This document shows, piece after piece, positions 1 through 9,342 of a stretch of DNA of 64,000 bases. Each line of letters begins with the position of its first letter. Position 1 is the stretch's first letter. Source of the stretch: Xanthomonas sp. F10 (GTDB lineage Bacteria; Pseudomonadota; Gammaproteobacteria; Xanthomonadales; Xanthomonadaceae); assembly GCF_014206815.1 (NCBI RefSeq), contig NZ_JACHNP010000004.1:124001-188000 (forward strand). The letters are read 5' to 3'. The notes beneath the pieces are model-generated. The model was not told where the DNA came from, ran no database searches, and was given only the letters and a program-made list of their open reading frames with translations. The position numbers were made by a program, and so were the translations under genes.

Positions 1-57
1 TTTGAGCCGGTCGGATTTGTAAGGAAATCGAGGGGTTGCAGCGCTGCCCGTGGCCAT
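1..57 (-). CDS. LysR-family transcriptional regulator, N-terminal fragment (cut by window edge)
   Basis: Reading the minus strand from an ATG at 57 gives 19 open codons to the edge, ending in the residues KSDRLK. No stop is met. The position, divergent from aceB across a compact intergenic region with a perfect inverted repeat, fits a LysR-type regulator, and I recall a LysR gene in this place in Xanthomonas with a similar N-terminus. Only the extreme N-terminus is visible and the helix-turn-helix lies outside the window, so the family call rests mainly on context and memory. Confidence 0.5.
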   Translation of the reverse strand, partial: MATGSAATPRFPYKSDRLK

Positions 58-83
58 GACGTGACGGATATAAGGCTGACTTA

Positions 84-120
84 TATAAAGCATTGACAAA
101 ACTGCTTTGTCAAATACATG
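84..120. promoter_or_regulatory. Divergent promoter/operator region between the LysR-like gene and aceB
   Basis: A perfect inverted repeat, TTGACAAA-N5-TTTGTCAA, lies at 93-113, between the divergent start codons at 57 and 166. Each arm contains TTGACA, so each can act as a -35 box. On the plus strand TTGACA (93-98) is followed after 16 bases by TACATG. On the minus strand TTGACA (113-108) is followed by the AT-rich TTTATA near 90-85. A regulator bound to the repeat could control both directions. The repeat is directly seen; its regulatory role is inferred. Confidence 0.5.
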
Positions 121-165
121 CGGTGGCAGCACGGTGGAGCCCCGGAAACATCGAGGAATCCCCAC

Positions 166-1809
166 ATGTCCGCCCCCGCTTTTGCTGCCGTTCCCGACAC
201 GTCCACGCGCTCCACGCCGGGCATCGCGCTCACCGCCTCGCTGGCCGGCCAGGACGCCCTGCTGCCGCCGCCGCTGCTCGGCCTGCTGGTGTCGCTGCAC
301 CGGGCGATCGAGCCGGAACGCCAGGCGCGGCTGGCGGCGCGGCGCGAGCGCCAGGCGTTCTTCGACGCGGGCGGCCTGCCGGACTTCCGCGACGACACCC
401 GCGCGATCCGCGAGGGCGACTGGCAGGTGGCGCCGCTGCCCGAGGCGCTGCAGGACCGCCGGGTCGAGATCACCGGCCCGACCGATCCAAAGATGGTCAT
501 CAACGCGCTGAACTCCGGCGCCAAGGTGTACATGGCCGACTTCGAGGACTCGACCGCGCCGACCTGGCGCAACCTGGTCGCCGGCCAGCGCGCGCTGGCC
601 GAGGCGGTCGCCGGGACCCTGACCTTCACCGCGCCGGCTGCGCGCGACGGCACCCCGGGCAAGCGCTACGCGCTGCGCCCCTATGAGGAACAGGCGGTGC
701 TGATCGTGCGCCCGCGCGGCTGGCACCTGGACGAGAAGCACGTGCTGGTCGACGGGCAGCCGCTGGCCGGCGGCCTGTTCGACGCGGCGCTGTTCGCCTT
801 CCACAACGGCCGCGCGCTGCAGGCCAAGGACCGCGGCCCGTACCTGTACCTGCCCAAGCTGCAGTCGATGGAGGAAGCGGCGCTGTGGGAAACCGCGCTG
901 GCCCACATCGAGGACATGCTCGGCCTGCCGCAGGGCCAGATCAAGGTCACCGTGCTGATCGAGACGCTGCCGGCGGTGTTCGAGATGGACGAGATCCTGC
1001 ACGCGCTGCGCGGGCGCATCGTCGGCCTGAACTGCGGCCGCTGGGACTACATCTTTTCCTACCTGAAGACCTTCCGCCGGCATCCGGACCGGGTGCTGCC
1101 CGAGCGCGGCCAGGTGACCATGACCCAGCCGTTCCTGAAGGCCTACTCGGAACTGCTGATCCGCACCTGCCACCGCCGCGGCGCGCACGCGATGGGCGGC
1201 ATGGCCGCGCAGATCCCGATCAGCCACGACGAGGCGGCCAACGAGCAGGCGATGGCGCGGGTGCGCGCGGACAAGCTGCGCGAAGTCACCGCCGGCCACG
1301 ACGGCACCTGGGTGGCGCACCCGGCGCTGATCCCGATCGCCCGCGCGGTGTTCGACGAGCACATGCGCACGCCCAACCAGCACGCGGTGCGCCGCGAGGA
1401 CGTGCAGGCCGACCGCGACACGCTGATCGCCCCGTCCGCCGGCACCATCACCCGCGCCGGCTTCGAGGGCAACATCGAAGTGTGCGTGCGCTACCTGGCG
1501 GCGTGGCTGGACGGCAACGGCTGCGTGCCGATCCACCACCTGATGGAGGACGCCGCCACCGCCGAGATCAGCCGCAGCCAGCTGTGGCAGTGGCTGCACG
1601 TGGGCGGCCTGCACCTGGACGACGGCACCGCCATCGACTTCGCCCTGTTCGACGCCTGCCTGCGGCAACTGCCGGCGCGGCTGGGCGAGCGCGCGCTGCT
1701 GCCGGGCGGGGCGCGCGTGGACGAGGCCATCGCGCTGCTCGACCGGCTGACCCGTGACGAAGAACTGGCCGACTTCCTGACCTTGCCGGCCTATCAGTTG
1801 ATTGATTGA
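166..1809 (+). CDS. aceB: Malate synthase A (glyoxylate shunt)
   Basis: Condenses glyoxylate with acetyl-CoA to give malate, the second step of the glyoxylate bypass, in the cytoplasm. The protein has 547 residues, normal for the A isoform. The family signature [11 protein letters not shown] is visible at about residues 287-297, in the TIM-barrel core. The ATG at 166 was preferred over one at 118 because it follows a GAGGAA ribosome-binding site and because the upstream extension would begin close to the promoter inverted repeat. aceA follows 119 bases downstream in the same direction, so the two shunt enzymes probably form one operon. A LysR-type regulator is likely divergent. Confidence 0.97.
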   Translation: MSAPAFAAVPDTSTRSTPGIALTASLAGQDALLPPPLLGLLVSLHRAIEPERQARLAARRERQAFFDAGGLPDFRDDTRAIREGDWQVAPLPEALQDRRVEITGPTDPKMVINALNSGAKVYMADFEDSTAPTWRNLVAGQRALAEAVAGTLTFTAPAARDGTPGKRYALRPYEEQAVLIVRPRGWHLDEKHVLVDGQPLAGGLFDAALFAFHNGRALQAKDRGPYLYLPKLQSMEEAALWETALAHIEDMLGLPQGQIKVTVLIETLPAVFEMDEILHALRGRIVGLNCGRWDYIFSYLKTFRRHPDRVLPERGQVTMTQPFLKAYSELLIRTCHRRGAHAMGGMAAQIPISHDEAANEQAMARVRADKLREVTAGHDGTWVAHPALIPIARAVFDEHMRTPNQHAVRREDVQADRDTLIAPSAGTITRAGFEGNIEVCVRYLAAWLDGNGCVPIHHLMEDAATAEISRSQLWQWLHVGGLHLDDGTAIDFALFDACLRQLPARLGERALLPGGARVDEAIALLDRLTRDEELADFLTLPAYQLID

Positions 1810-1811
1810 AC

Positions 1812-1842
1812 GCGGGGATTGGGGAGTCGGGATTGGGGATTC
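1812..1842 (+). repeat. GGGGATT-type intergenic repeat, copy 1
   Basis: A G-rich repeat built from GGGGATT and GGGAGTC units starts three bases after the aceB stop codon. About 30 identical bases recur at 27160-27189, just after the pobA stop, with an inverted relative at 27250-27270. This is a dispersed non-coding repeat found at gene ends. Its presence inside the aceB-aceA gap may affect the transcript, but no function is known to me. Confidence 0.8.
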
Positions 1843-1928
1843 GCAAGCGCGGATTCCCGTCCTCCCCGAAGCCGACCGCGACACCCCCACCGTTTCATCG
1901 CTGCATCCATTTTCGAGGAGAACGCCAG

Positions 1929-3224
<1,296 letters not shown>

Positions 3225-3272
3225 CCTGCAGCCAGCCGCCTTCGATCGCCCCTCCCTGGCAGGAGGTGGGAA

Positions 3273-3299
3273 GCCCGGGTTCGCCCGGGCTTTTTTTTT
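3273..3299 (+). terminator. Rho-independent terminator after aceA
   Basis: A GCCCGGG stem (3273-3279), TTCG tetraloop and CCCGGGC stem (3284-3290) are followed by nine T residues at 3291-3299. This is a textbook intrinsic terminator closing the aceBA unit. Confidence 0.95.
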
Positions 3300-3457
3300 A
3301 CGCGCTTTGCTGCCAAGGCGAGGCGGTGTCTACCGCGTGCGACAGCTTGCGTTCTCGTCTCTCCGGGCATGAGATTGGCTGTGAAGCGTATCGTGAGTGC
3401 CGCGTGTAGGTGCTATGCTCCGCGGACAGGGGCAGCGACGTCACATGAGGGGGCCGG

Positions 3458-4501
3458 ATGAGCTGCGACAGCGCCGCATCCACCGCACGCGGCACAATTT
3501 CCAACGCTGCGGTCTCTCCGAAGCCGAACGAGCTGGCGGTGCTGACCGCGGCGGAATTGCGCCTGTTTTCCGAATTCGGCCGCGCCCGTACGGTGCGCGC
3601 CGGCGAGGTGCTGTTCCGCCGCGGCGACGGCGGCAGCGCCATGTTCGTGATCACCAGTGGCGTGATCGATCTGGATTTCGGCGAGGACCTGGTGGTGAAG
3701 CATCTCGGCCATGGCGAATTCTTCGGCGAACTGGGCCTGTTGATCGGCAACCACATGCGCAGCGCCGATGCCATCGCCGCCAGCGACGGCGCGCTGGTGG
3801 AACTGGACCACGACGATTTCCAGCGCCTGGTCGAGCGCGACCCGGGCGTGGTCGCCTACTTCCTCCGCCGCACCATCGTGCGCATGGTGATGAACGAGCA
3901 GACCCTGATCCGCCAACTGCGCCGGCGCAATCGCGACCTGGAAGCGGCGCTGGACAACCTCTACGCCACCACCCACCAGTTGACCCAGACCGAAGAGCTG
4001 GTGCGCACCGACGAACTCACCGGCCTGCACAACCGCCGCGGGCTGATCCTGCGCCTGCAGGAGTGTCGCCGCGACGGCCGCTCGCCCGGCCCGGGCCTGC
4101 TGCTGATCGACTGCGACCGCTTCAAGCACATCAACGATGCGCACGGCCACCTGGTTGGGGACCGCGTGCTGCAGAACGTCGCCAACATCCTGCGTTCGGT
4201 GGCCGGGCCGGACGACATCGCCTGCCGCCTGGGCGGCGACGAGTTCTGCCTGCTGGTGGCCGCCGGCAACGTCGAAGACCTGCGCCGCATCGGCGAGTTC
4301 GTACTCGCCACCGTGCAGAACCTGCTGGGCGTGCCGCACCCGGCGCCGCACATCTGCCCGGTCAGCATCGGCATCAGCCGGGTCGACCCGCATTCGGACT
4401 GGAACGACTGGTACGCCAACGCCGACGCGGCGTTGTACGAGGCCAAACGCCAGGGCGGCAACCGGCTGTACTGGCACGACCTCGCCTCCGCCAACTGCTG
4501 A
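3458..4501 (+). CDS. Diguanylate cyclase with N-terminal cyclic-nucleotide-binding domain
   Basis: Predicted to make c-di-GMP from two GTP. Residues about 25-145 form a Crp-like cyclic-nucleotide-binding fold (the region GDGGSAMFVITSG and the glycine-rich FFGELGLLIG stretch). A short linker then leads to a GGDEF domain at about 185-345. The active-site GGDEF is intact at residues 259-263. The upstream inhibitory site, normally RxxD, reads GPDD here, so product feedback is probably lost. No membrane segment is seen. An extended -10 element (TGCTATGCT, 3411-3419) precedes the gene. A second cyclase gene starts 29 bases downstream, suggesting a linked nucleotide-signalling pair. Confidence 0.9.
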   Translation: MSCDSAASTARGTISNAAVSPKPNELAVLTAAELRLFSEFGRARTVRAGEVLFRRGDGGSAMFVITSGVIDLDFGEDLVVKHLGHGEFFGELGLLIGNHMRSADAIAASDGALVELDHDDFQRLVERDPGVVAYFLRRTIVRMVMNEQTLIRQLRRRNRDLEAALDNLYATTHQLTQTEELVRTDELTGLHNRRGLILRLQECRRDGRSPGPGLLLIDCDRFKHINDAHGHLVGDRVLQNVANILRSVAGPDDIACRLGGDEFCLLVAAGNVEDLRRIGEFVLATVQNLLGVPHPAPHICPVSIGISRVDPHSDWNDWYANADAALYEAKRQGGNRLYWHDLASANC

Positions 4502-4530
4502 GCCACGCCCGCGTCCGCCGAGCCGCCGCC

Positions 4531-7059
4531 ATGACCGACGTCCCCGCACCGCCGTCCGAGGTCCCGCAGCTCCGCACCCTGCTGCTGACCGACCTGTGCG
4601 ACTCGGTGGCGCTGGTGGAAAAGCTCGGCGACGCCAACGCGGCCGAACTCTTCAAGCGCCACGACTCGCTGGTGCTGGAACTGCAGCAACGCTGGCACGG
4701 GCGCCTGATCGATCGCTCCGACGGCCTGCTGCTGCTGTTCGAACGGCCCATCGACGGCCTCGGCTTCGCCCTGGACTACAGCCGCGGCCTGCACGCACTG
4801 GGCGCGCCGCGCGGGCTGGAGCTGAAGGTGCGCGCCGGCCTGCACGTCGGCGAGGTGCTGACCTGGCGCAACAGCGACGCCGCGGTGCAGGTGGGCGCCA
4901 AGCCGCTGGAAGTGGAAGGCCTGGCCAAGCCGACCGCGGCGCGGCTGATGACCCTGGCCCGGCCCGGACAGATCCTGCTCTCGGCAGTGGCCGAATCGCT
5001 GACCCACCGCGCCGCGCGCGAACTGGGCGAGCGCGGCGAACGCCTGCTGTGGAAATCGCATGGCCGCTGGCGCTTCAAGGGCGTGCCCACCCCGCTGGAG
5101 ATCTACGAAGTCGGCGAGATCGGCAACACCCCGCTGCGCGCGCCCAAGCCCACGCCCAAGGCCTGGCGCGACATCCCGCTGTGGCGCCGGCCGGCGGCGC
5201 TGGCGGCGGAAGCGGCGCTGATCGCCGCGTTCGCGGTCGGCGCCTGGTTCGTCACCCGCCCGCAGCCGGCCATCGCCTTCGCCGAGCGCGACTGGGTCGT
5301 GGTGGGGGATTTGCGGAATCTCACTGGCAATCAGGTACTTGACGAATCGCTGGACCAAGCGTTCCGGATCAGCCTTGAACAGTCCCGTTACGTGAATCTG
5401 CTGAGTGACCTCAAGGTACGGGACACCTTGGTGCGGATGCAGCGTAGCCCCGACAGTCGCATTGATCGCGCCACCGCGTCGGAAATTGCTCAGCGCGACG
5501 GAGCAAAAGCCGTCCTCTTGCCGACGGTCGCTGAGGTAGGGGGGCGATTGAGGGTAAGCGTCGACGTCGTCGATCCTACAAGCGGTGCAACGGTCCTCGC
5601 GCTGTCGAAAGACGGAAAAGGGTTGGATTCAGCCTTGGCGTCGATCGACGACGTCACCGCCCAGTTGCGCGACCAGTTGGGCGAAGCCATGGATTCCATT
5701 GCCCAGAGCGCACAGCCCTTGCCACAGGTCACCACCGCCAGCATCGATGCGCTGCGAGCGTACTCACTGGGTGTCGAGGCCTACGCCCGAAAAGAAAACG
5801 ACTCGGCGCTTGAATATTTTAATCGGGCTTTGGAGCTGGACAAAGATTTTGCCCTGGCTCATGCCGCTATCATGCGGATATATGTGAGCCGTGCTGCACC
5901 CGCGTTAGCCGAATCGCACCTTTCTGCGGCATTGAACCACTTGGAACGGCTCCCAAAGCGAGATCAGCTCTATCTCTTGGCGTGGAAATCTCAATACTTT
6001 CCACAGAAGGGAGATGATCCCGCACGCAGGTGGAAGCTCCTGGCGCAGCTGTATCCAGATTATTATGCGGGCGCTGCTAATTACGCCTGGATTTCAATGG
6101 AGAATGGCGACTATCCAGAGGCCATTAAATATTTGAAATCGGCTGTCGTGGCAAACAATCCACTACGAGGCTATGCTCTCGATCAATTGGCGAGAGCGGA
6201 GCTTGCGCAGGGCAGATACCAAGAGTCCTTCGAGTACTTTCGACAATCGGAGGAGGAGTTCGGCGCATCCCCTGGTCTGGGAAGCGCGCTCGCACTGGCT
6301 GCATCCGGCGATCTTCTGGCGGCTCAACGTCTCATCGATCATCGTGTGGAAGGCAACGGGTATCAAGCTAGGCCGGCGGACATCATTACACGCATTGCCG
6401 TTCTTGCTCAGAGCGGCAATCTGGTGGAAGCCGCGTCCCTGGCGGATCAGGAGGCCAGGCAGGCCAAGCCAGAGTCTGAACTGCTGTACCATGACTTCAA
6501 GTTGATCGCCTTGTCTTTGCGCGCAACGGAAATGCAAGATGCCGATTTGCAGAGTGAGCTTCTAAAGTGCGCGAGCGAGCTATCAAAAAGTGTATCTGCA
6601 AAGCCAAGTGTTGAAAGGTCTGACTACGCGGCCTTGGCACTTGCTTCAGTGTATCTGCTGCAACGTGCCGGTCTAAAAAAGCTTCCAAATGAATTGCAAG
6701 GCCTCGTTCGCATGGCTGAGCGTTCTAGCGATGCGACAGCCAGTAGAATGGCTGGTCTGATCAGGGCAAAGCAACTGTTGCAAGAGGGAAATCCCCGATT
6801 GGCCGTCACTTTGCTTCAATCGCAAATGAATGGAAAAGAGCTGTTCCAGTCCAGGATTGTCATGAGAGATGCATTGGATCGTATTGGAGATTCTGAGGCG
6901 GTTCTTGCGCAGGATCGTGCGATCGCGGCCGCCCGTGGGCAGGGGTACGCGGAAGTTGCGGGTAGCTCTATTTTTCAGCCCCTTAATGTCGCAGATGCTG
7001 CTGCAGCAATGCGAAGAATTAAGGGGCTGAACCTCGATCGGTCAACTGCTCGTCTTTAG
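4531..7059 (+). CDS. Class III nucleotide cyclase with TPR-like C-terminal region (putative peptide-modification-system cyclase)
   Basis: 842 residues. The N-terminus resembles a class III adenylate/guanylate cyclase catalytic domain (about 10-190), with TDLCDS containing the probable metal ligand Asp21 and a second Asp in DRSDGLLLLF. A likely membrane helix follows at about 222-243, then a long helical, tetratricopeptide-like region from about 400 (AYSLGVEAYARKEN, then ALEYFNRALELD). This architecture, beside a small leader-like peptide gene and a SagB-like dehydrogenase, matches the family I know as putative peptide modification system cyclase (TIGR04510). Composition changes abruptly inside the gene: 83 percent GC at 5161-5220 against 45 percent at 6121-6180, the break lying just after the membrane helix near 5300. 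The 3' end overlaps the convergent peptide gene by 18 bases. Substrate and activity are unknown. Confidence 0.78.
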   Translation: MTDVPAPPSEVPQLRTLLLTDLCDSVALVEKLGDANAAELFKRHDSLVLELQQRWHGRLIDRSDGLLLLFERPIDGLGFALDYSRGLHALGAPRGLELKVRAGLHVGEVLTWRNSDAAVQVGAKPLEVEGLAKPTAARLMTLARPGQILLSAVAESLTHRAARELGERGERLLWKSHGRWRFKGVPTPLEIYEVGEIGNTPLRAPKPTPKAWRDIPLWRRPAALAAEAALIAAFAVGAWFVTRPQPAIAFAERDWVVVGDLRNLTGNQVLDESLDQAFRISLEQSRYVNLLSDLKVRDTLVRMQRSPDSRIDRATASEIAQRDGAKAVLLPTVAEVGGRLRVSVDVVDPTSGATVLALSKDGKGLDSALASIDDVTAQLRDQLGEAMDSIAQSAQPLPQVTTASIDALRAYSLGVEAYARKENDSALEYFNRALELDKDFALAHAAIMRIYVSRAAPALAESHLSAALNHLERLPKRDQLYLLAWKSQYFPQKGDDPARRWKLLAQLYPDYYAGAANYAWISMENGDYPEAIKYLKSAVVANNPLRGYALDQLARAELAQGRYQESFEYFRQSEEEFGASPGLGSALALAASGDLLAAQRLIDHRVEGNGYQARPADIITRIAVLAQSGNLVEAASLADQEARQAKPESELLYHDFKLIALSLRATEMQDADLQSELLKCASELSKSVSAKPSVERSDYAALALASVYLLQRAGLKKLPNELQGLVRMAERSSDATASRMAGLIRAKQLLQEGNPRLAVTLLQSQMNGKELFQSRIVMRDALDRIGDSEAVLAQDRAIAAARGQGYAEVAGSSIFQPLNVADAAAAMRRIKGLNLDRSTARL

Positions 7060-7359
7060 GTAGTTTTCAACCTTGTTTGCTTCGAAGCAATGCGGGTTGT
7101 GGAACGCCGTGTCGGAAACGAGGTAGGACAGAAGTTGCTCTCTTGCAGCGATCAGCTCCTCCTTGGATGCCATTATTCCGACTTCCAGGCAGCTTGTGTC
7201 GGCATCGGCGTCCAAAATGATGCCGATGGACGCGAGTGCAGCGACAGGGTCGCTTTGGAATGCGGCGCGGAAGGCGTCGTCGTTAATAAGAGCGTCAAGT
7301 AGCGCTGCTGCACTAACCGGATCCAGGGGAGAGGGGTGCGGGGGCTGATTATTTGCCAT
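7042..7359 (-). CDS. Putative modified peptide precursor (nitrile-hydratase-leader-like)
   Basis: 105 residues. The N-terminal half (about 15-50) has the helical ALLDALINDDAFRAAF and DPVAALASIGI pattern of nitrile-hydratase-type leader peptides. The C-terminal half would be the core and holds the only two cysteines, Cys57 in TSCLEV and Cys91 in NPHCFEANK. This fits the small family I know as putative modified peptide (TIGR04509), always found with a cyclase and a SagB-like dehydrogenase as here. It is convergent with the cyclase (18-base tail overlap) and divergent from the dehydrogenase. It is AT-rich compared with the genome. No good ribosome-binding site is seen before the ATG. The mature product, if any, is unknown. 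Confidence 0.75.
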   Translation of the reverse strand: MANNQPPHPSPLDPVSAAALLDALINDDAFRAAFQSDPVAALASIGIILDADADTSCLEVGIMASKEELIAAREQLLSYLVSDTAFHNPHCFEANKVENYLKTSS

Positions 7360-7477
7360 GACCAGTTTGCTCTGATTGTGAGATTAGGGCTTGGATTTGA
7401 CCAGGTTTGCGGTGCAACGGAGTGCATATCGGCAGAAAGCCGGTAAAGTTTAGCCCCGAGGTTGCAATGAGGATGGT
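7360..7477. promoter_or_regulatory. Divergent intergenic region between precursor peptide and dehydrogenase
   Basis: 118 bases, AT-richer than the flanking genome, separating the start codons of the peptide (minus) and the SagB-like gene (plus). A possible plus-strand -35 TTGACC lies at 7397-7402, but no convincing -10 at normal spacing was found. A GAGGA ribosome-binding site lies at about 7469-7473. Both genes probably start transcription here. No clear operator palindrome was noticed. Confidence 0.4.
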
Positions 7478-8650
7478 ATGAAGCTGCGTCGCTGCGGAGT
7501 TGTATTTTTTGAGCCAAGGGAATCGGTTGGCTTCGACTTGATGTCACTGCTTGCTGGCGCAGCTGGCCTTAGTCGTCAAACCCGTTGGCTCGCGCTGGCT
7601 CCTCATCTGGACGATGAGGTCGAAGTGGATCAGGGCGAGCGGGAGGTCTTGGGCGCTGTCAGCCCAAGCAACTGGATCGACATGGCATCCGTTGTTGGGT
7701 ACGGCGTAAGCTTAATTGATGGACTTTTGGAAAAAGGTCTACTGATAGGCGATACAAGCGCGCACAGCGCAATGCGCGAGCGCGATGACACTGTGCGCTC
7801 GGCGTATTGGTGGCCTGCAGCGGCGATGCTACACAAGTTTTGTCGCTGGAAGGATCTTGATAGCGTTGCTTCCATGGAGGCCAACAAGTTGACCACGGCG
7901 CCTGAGCTGCGCGACAAACTCGGTCCGCCGCCTCCCGAGGTCATCTCAAGATCGCGCTTGGGAGACGATATTGAGCTCCCCAGGCTCGCGGTCGACGAGT
8001 ACGAAAAGCTGATGGCGTCGAGGACGACGTGCAGAAATTTCGATCAAGAGCGACATCTTCCGGTCGATCTCTTTTCGCGAATGATGCAGCGAGTGGTGAT
8101 GGCGCAATCCGTTGTCCGCCTACAGGACGATACGGCGTTTCTAAAAAAGAATGTTCCTTCGGCCGGTGGACTGCATCCGACAGAGGTATATCTGGTAGTC
8201 CAACGGGTGGAGGGCATTGCGCCCGGTCTCTATCATTATCACCCCGTGAACCATGCCTTGGAACTGATTTCTGTCCCGTCGGCCGGTTTGGCTGACTTGG
8301 CGAGGAAGATGTTGGCGGGCCAGCATTGGTTTGCGGATGCGCATGTGCAACTCATTCTGGCCCCGCGCTATGCGCGTAGCTTTTGGAAGTACCGGCTTCA
8401 TTCGAAAGCCTACCGCGCGGTGACGCTCGACGTCGGCCATATCTCCCAGGCGATTTATTCAAGTGCTACCCAACTCGGGCTCGGTGCTTTTGTCACGTCG
8501 GCCATAAACGACGTCAATGTTGAGAATGCCTTTGGTCTCGACCCTTTGCTGGAGGGGCCGCTCGCCATCTGCGGCTTTGGTTGGAGGTCGAAATCGATGG
8601 TGACGACAGAGTTTGACCCCCTCAATGAGGTGTGGTCGGGCCAACAGTAA
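7478..8650 (+). CDS. SagB-like putative peptide maturation dehydrogenase
   Basis: 390 residues. The C-terminal part (about 175-385) is a SagB/nitroreductase-type FMN-dependent dehydrogenase domain, recognised from SRTTCRNF, the PSAGGLHPTEVYLVVQRVEG stretch and LYHYHPVNHALE, all typical of this fold. In azol(in)e peptide systems SagB oxidises azoline rings to azoles. The N-terminal 170 residues are not recognised. I assign it to the family called putative peptide maturation dehydrogenase (TIGR04511), known from the same three-gene neighbourhood. No cyclodehydratase (YcaO) or transporter gene is next to it. Codon use is AT-rich like the peptide and unlike the cupin gene that follows, which points to lateral transfer of the set. 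Confidence 0.78.
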   Translation: MKLRRCGVVFFEPRESVGFDLMSLLAGAAGLSRQTRWLALAPHLDDEVEVDQGEREVLGAVSPSNWIDMASVVGYGVSLIDGLLEKGLLIGDTSAHSAMRERDDTVRSAYWWPAAAMLHKFCRWKDLDSVASMEANKLTTAPELRDKLGPPPPEVISRSRLGDDIELPRLAVDEYEKLMASRTTCRNFDQERHLPVDLFSRMMQRVVMAQSVVRLQDDTAFLKKNVPSAGGLHPTEVYLVVQRVEGIAPGLYHYHPVNHALELISVPSAGLADLARKMLAGQHWFADAHVQLILAPRYARSFWKYRLHSKAYRAVTLDVGHISQAIYSSATQLGLGAFVTSAINDVNVENAFGLDPLLEGPLAICGFGWRSKSMVTTEFDPLNEVWSGQQ

Positions 8651-8652
8651 GC

Positions 8653-9174
8653 TTAGCCATGGCGACCAGTTTGCGGATCTGCCTGCTTCTGCCAATACGT
8701 CAGCAACGGCCCCTCCGCCCCGAGCAGCGGATCGCTCTGCGGAAACGGCACGTTGGCGATCCGTTGCAGTCTCTCGGCGCTGGGCAGTTCCCGGCAGATA
8801 TCCCAGTCCTGCCCGTCGGGATAAGCGCCGACCACCAGGAAGTCGGCGCTGGCCGATAGCCGGCAATGGCCGCTACCGGCCGGCAGCAGCAGGGCGTCGC
8901 CGGCCGCGAGCGCAACCTCGATGCCGCCCGGGCCGCCGAGCAGCACGCGGGCGCTGCCGCAGGCGACGCCCAGCACCTCGTGCGCGGTGGAATGGTAGTG
9001 GTGATAGTCATAGATGCCGTCGCGCCATTGCGGCGGCCAGCCGTGCGCCGCGAAGCGGCGTTCGAACCCGTCGGCGTCCAGGGCGCCGGCAGACTGCCGG
9101 TAGTGCAGCACCGGCAGGAACGGGTGGTTGGGTACCCAACCGTGTGGCGGCAGTTGCCAGTGGTCCAGTGACAT
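8653..9174 (-). CDS. Cupin-domain protein (YjlB-like)
   Basis: 173 residues, a single small beta-barrel cupin. The metal-binding motif region is visible around residues 55-75 (YDYHHYHSTAHEVLGV), followed by the second cupin motif near GDALLLPAGSGHCRL. YjlB-type cupins have no established reaction; the fold usually binds a divalent metal and a small ligand. The gene is convergent with the dehydrogenase with only two bases between their stop codons, and is transcribed in the same direction as the SulP transporter upstream. GC-rich and normal for the genome, so it marks the right boundary of the AT-rich island. Confidence 0.8.
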   Translation of the reverse strand: MSLDHWQLPPHGWVPNHPFLPVLHYRQSAGALDADGFERRFAAHGWPPQWRDGIYDYHHYHSTAHEVLGVACGSARVLLGGPGGIEVALAAGDALLLPAGSGHCRLSASADFLVVGAYPDGQDWDICRELPSAERLQRIANVPFPQSDPLLGAEGPLLTYWQKQADPQTGRHG

Positions 9175-9342
9175 CGGCGGATCTCCTGCATGGCCGTAGC
9201 AGTTCGATGCTAATCGGCCGATGTCGTCGCCGTGTCACCGAGGGGAGGCGAGCGGCGGCGATCGCGCGGCGGCCTACGGATCGCGTGGTGGCCAATGCCA
9301 TGCGCGGTGTCGCCGCAGCGTCGAGACTATCCCGCCCATGCC

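Noticed and set aside
7090-7302. Plus-strand 70-codon open frame antisense to the precursor peptide
   Set aside because: No ribosome-binding site and no leader-like features; the minus-strand peptide fits a known family and context.
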